Part shown: positions 30,069 to 32,714 of the stretch, one piece after another | Position numbering within the stretch: position 1 is the first letter of the stretch | How the letters are laid out: the number at the start of each line of letters is the position of its first letter | NCBI GenBank assembly: GCA_902494295.1 | Contig: CABUSL010000008.1 | Location: forward strand, 1 to 32,714 | DNA from: an uncultured Collinsella sp. | Lineage (GTDB): Bacteria; Actinomycetota; Coriobacteriia; Coriobacteriales; Coriobacteriaceae | DNA: 32,714 bases | Direction of reading: 5' to 3' | The notes under the pieces: model-generated | Seen by the model: only the letters and a program-made list of their open reading frames with translations | Databases searched by the model: none | What the model was told of the DNA's origin: nothing | Program-made: the position numbers and the translations under genes

Positions 30069-30925
30069 AGGTCTTTCTGGTTCCCAATTACTACAAGCAA
30101 GAGGCGGTCGAGAGCGGCCTGATGCTCGAGCTTTGGCTGACGCGCCAGGGCTATGAGGTCGCATGGGCTGCCGACCAGCGATCCAAGATTCAGAGCACGC
30201 CTGATATTGACGGCTCCGATCTGGTCATTACGCTCGGCGGCGACGGTACGTTGCTACGTGCTGCCCGCATCCTCAACCATCGCGAGATTCCTATCCTCGG
30301 TCTTTCCTATGGTCACCTGGGCTTTTTAACTGCTGCGAGCCCCGAGGAGCGCGACATTCTGCAGGTTGTGAGTGATGCCCTGTCCGGCGAGCTGCACGTG
30401 AGTCGTCGCGCTACCATCGCCGCGGATATCGTGTCCGTGCGCGAAGACGGTACGAAGGATGTCGTGCGCACGTTCGCCCTCAACGACATGGCGCTTACCC
30501 GAGGTCCGCTGTCCGATATGGTCGAGTTCGACATCACGGTGTCGGGCCACCATATCGACCGACTGCGTGGCGACGGCGTGGTCGTGTCCACGGCGACCGG
30601 TTCTACGGGTTACGCGCTCAGTGCCGGTGGCCCCATCGTGAGCCCCGACTATACGGGCATGGTCTGCGTACCCATTGCGCCGCACACCATTCAGGCCCGC
30701 GCCTTCTTGACTTCGCCGAGTGATGTCGTCGAAATCTTTATGTCTGATGACCGTCCGAGCGTTCCGGCAATCGCCATCGACGGACAGTTTATTACTTGTG
30801 ATGGTACGGTCGAGAGCGTGGCTGTGCGTCGCGGGCCCGGAGATGTGCTGTTGCTCGATTATGGCCCCGAGAGCTTCTATAACTCGGTGAGCCGCGTATT
30901 CTACGGAGTCCGTCATGATCGATGA
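30065..30925 (+). CDS. nadK: NAD kinase
   Basis: Phosphorylates NAD to NADP with ATP or polyphosphate. 286 residues: DLVITLGGDGTLL (GGDGT 58-62), LGLSYGHLGFLTA, FALNDM in the NE/ND position, GDGVVVSTATGSTGYALSAGGPI, and PIAPHTIQARAF. All family motifs are readable. It starts inside the tlyA stop (ATGA) and overlaps recN by eleven bases, the same tlyA-nadK-recN order as in mycobacteria. Confidence 0.97.
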   Translation: MKVFLVPNYYKQEAVESGLMLELWLTRQGYEVAWAADQRSKIQSTPDIDGSDLVITLGGDGTLLRAARILNHREIPILGLSYGHLGFLTAASPEERDILQVVSDALSGELHVSRRATIAADIVSVREDGTKDVVRTFALNDMALTRGPLSDMVEFDITVSGHHIDRLRGDGVVVSTATGSTGYALSAGGPIVSPDYTGMVCVPIAPHTIQARAFLTSPSDVVEIFMSDDRPSVPAIAIDGQFITCDGTVESVAVRRGPGDVLLLDYGPESFYNSVSRVFYGVRHDR

Positions 30926-32543
30926 GCTGCAGGTTTCTAACATTGCACTCATTCGCGAGGCGACGCTAGTGCCGAGTGCCGGTCTGACTGTCCTGACCGG
31001 CGAGACCGGCGCCGGCAAGACCGCGTTGCTCTCGGCCCTCAAGCTTATTTTGGGCGAGCGCGCGGATTCGTCGACGGTGCGCGAGGGCGAGGCGCTGGCG
31101 AGCGTCGAGGCGCGGCTGTTCGACGGGCCGCACGACACGGAGGGGTTCACCGTGCAGCGCAGCCTTTCTGCCGAGGGCCGCAGCCGCGTGAAGATTGACG
31201 GCCGCATCGCCAGTGTGCGCGAGCTTTCGGAGCGCGTTGGTGTGATGATGGATCTGTGCGGCCAGCACGAGCACCAGCGCTTGCTCGATCCGGCGCATCA
31301 CGTTGCGATGGTCGATGCATGGGCAGGGCGCCTGGCACTCGAGGCGCTGGATGCGTACCGTGCCTGCTTTAAGGCTTCGCGGGCTGCCGCTAAGGAGGTT
31401 CGACGTGTCGAAGAGGCCTCGCGTGCGCAGGGGAGCCGCGTCGAGGAGGCGCGCTTTGCGCTCGAGCGCATCGGCGAGGTCGACCCCAAACCGGGCGAGT
31501 ATGAGGAACTCGAGGAACTGCTGCCGCGCTCCGAACATGCCGAGGTACTGGTTGCCACAGCTAACGATGCCCATGCATCGCTTGCCTCCGAAGGGGGAGC
31601 GCTCGATGCCGTGAACAGCGCCGTGGCAGAGCTTTCCCGAATGGCTACCGTCGATCGCAAACTGGGCGACATTGCCGATGCACTTTCGGATGCCTGCATC
31701 TCTCTTGAGGATTGCGCGAACGAGCTTCGTTCCTATCGCGATGGGGTTGCCTTCGATCCTCGCGAGCTCGCTCGCATGCGCGAGCGGTATTCCGACCTCA
31801 AGGGCCTGCTGCGTCAGTGGGGTCCGACCATGGACGATGTCTTTGCCATGCGCGACCGCTCACAAGAGCTGCTGTCGCTGGTCGATGATGGCGATGAACA
31901 GATCAAAAAGGCGCGTGAGGCACTCGGGAGCGCCGAGCGCGAGCTGTTCGCTGCTGCCAGGGCACTTAAGCGCGCTCGCAATACGGCGGCCCCGCGCTTC
32001 TGCCACGAGGTCGGCCGCCAGATGGCTCGCTTGGAGATGGGTGGCGCCGAGCTCGTCTGGGAGTCGTGCGATCTTCCCCGTGCTGAGTGGACGCCCGTTG
32101 GTCCTTCGAGCTACGAGCTGCTATACCGCAGCGGTGCCGGTTTGACGCCGCGCCCCCTGCGCCGCATTGCGTCGGGCGGCGAGCTTAGCCGCGTCATGCT
32201 GGCAAGCAAGGTTGTCCTCGGTAACGCGGACGGTGTCGATACGCTGGTGTTTGACGAGGTCGATGCTGGTGTCGGTGGCTCCACGGCGCGTGCACTCGCG
32301 GGCGTGCTGGCAGATCTCGCCGCTACGCATCAGGTGATTGTCGTAACCCACTTGGCGCAGGTCGCCGTCATGGCGGACAAGCATTATGTTGTTAGCAAGG
32401 AACCGGGCGATGTTCCCCAGACGCATTTGGACGAGGTAACCGGCGAAGCGCGTACCGCCGAGATCGCCCGCATGCTGAGCGGCGATCAGTCCGAGGCAAG
32501 CTTGGCCCACGCAAAGCAGATGCTTGCCGAGGCGCGTGCCTAG
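30915..32543 (+). CDS. recN: DNA repair protein RecN
   Basis: An SMC-like ATPase that acts on double-strand breaks. 542 residues: Walker A GETGAGKTALL (29-39), GQHEHQRLLDP, long coiled-coil arms (about 140-370), signature RIASGGELSRVMLA, Walker B LVFDEVDAGVGG (Asp447) and HLAQVAVMADKHYVVSK. Length is normal. The ATG at 30915 lies inside nadK's end. It is the last gene of the operon; a hairpin terminator follows about 100 bases later. Confidence 0.96.
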   Translation: MIDELQVSNIALIREATLVPSAGLTVLTGETGAGKTALLSALKLILGERADSSTVREGEALASVEARLFDGPHDTEGFTVQRSLSAEGRSRVKIDGRIASVRELSERVGVMMDLCGQHEHQRLLDPAHHVAMVDAWAGRLALEALDAYRACFKASRAAAKEVRRVEEASRAQGSRVEEARFALERIGEVDPKPGEYEELEELLPRSEHAEVLVATANDAHASLASEGGALDAVNSAVAELSRMATVDRKLGDIADALSDACISLEDCANELRSYRDGVAFDPRELARMRERYSDLKGLLRQWGPTMDDVFAMRDRSQELLSLVDDGDEQIKKAREALGSAERELFAAARALKRARNTAAPRFCHEVGRQMARLEMGGAELVWESCDLPRAEWTPVGPSSYELLYRSGAGLTPRPLRRIASGGELSRVMLASKVVLGNADGVDTLVFDEVDAGVGGSTARALAGVLADLAATHQVIVVTHLAQVAVMADKHYVVSKEPGDVPQTHLDEVTGEARTAEIARMLSGDQSEASLAHAKQMLAEARA

Positions 32544-32640
32544 GCCGAGCCGCCACATGCATGTCCAACTCGGCCGCCACGAAACGGGTCCATTTACTAC
32601 GTTTGGCAGGGCATCGGCAACCACGCCAAGAATTGCAAAA

Positions 32641-32680
32641 AGAAAACCGCATGTAGAACGCCTGCGGTTTTCTCTATTTT
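32641..32680 (+). terminator. Rho-independent terminator after recN
   Basis: AGAAAACCGCA (32641-32651) and its exact complement (32663-32673) surround an 11-base loop, followed by CTATTTT. The A-rich and T-rich flanks may permit bidirectional use. The last 34 bases of the window show nothing I can identify. Confidence 0.88.
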
Positions 32681-32714
32681 GGGTGTATGGTTGGCCATCG
32701 AAGTCATCTACAAC

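Noticed and set aside
1..32714. CRISPR array, tRNA or rRNA genes, insertion sequences
   Set aside because: No regularly spaced repeats, no tRNA-like cloverleaf and no transposase frame seen on either strand.

Overview
The window reads as chromosome of a high-GC Gram-positive bacterium of the Actinomycetota, most likely class Coriobacteriia and probably a Collinsella-like gut anaerobe. The grounds are GC-rich codon use, gene order shared with actinobacteria (alaS-ruvX-mltG-[aro genes]-pepQ-efp-nusB, then tlyA-nadK-recN), a SigB/F-type sigma factor and small housekeeping operons. Species assignment is inference, because no rRNA gene is present. I see no phage, insertion sequence, CRISPR array, tRNA or rRNA gene. 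This is core chromosome with some unusual details.

Layout. 1-5874: the tail of a SpoU-type RNA methyltransferase, a MATE efflux pump, a cobalamin adenosyltransferase gene on the minus strand interrupted by an amber codon, then ftsH, a DUF523/TudS-like protein and a minus-strand metal-dependent alcohol dehydrogenase. 5996-9162: a complete T-box leader (specifier AUC, antiterminator, terminator) followed by ileS. 9160-9421: a non-coding stretch full of inverted repeats and closed by a strong terminator. 9535-11147: lspA and an RluD-type pseudouridine synthase gene, overlapping by one base. 11230-15718: a membrane GT2 glycosyltransferase, a minimal A24 prepilin peptidase, a dGTPase-type HD hydrolase and rarA.

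15819-18981: a tight four-gene operon made of a DUF948-like membrane protein, an RsbW-like protein that has lost its ATP-binding motifs, a SigB/F/G-family sigma factor and an AI-2E/PerM-family permease. A small AT-richer membrane protein gene lies convergent to it. 19353-26025: alaS with its own promoter, then ruvX, mltG, a YqeG-type HAD phosphatase, a shikimate kinase and an AroB-family protein lacking the dehydroquinate synthase active site. This looks like an eroded version of the actinobacterial aro locus. 26158-27354: an M24 Xaa-Pro peptidase with a structured leader and a terminator. 27449-32543: efp, asp23-like, nusB, xseB, tlyA, nadK and recN, densely packed and closed by a terminator at 32641-32680.

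Most genes serve translation (ileS, alaS, efp, tlyA, rluD), transcription control (nusB, sigma factor), replication and repair (rarA, recN, xseB, ruvX), envelope and proteostasis (mltG, lspA, ftsH), and NADP supply (nadK). The points most worth following are the amber-interrupted corrinoid adenosyltransferase, the AroB-like pseudoenzyme, the motif-less RsbW partner of the sigma factor, the structured non-coding region after ileS, and a pair of REP-like hairpins with the same loop in opposite orientations.
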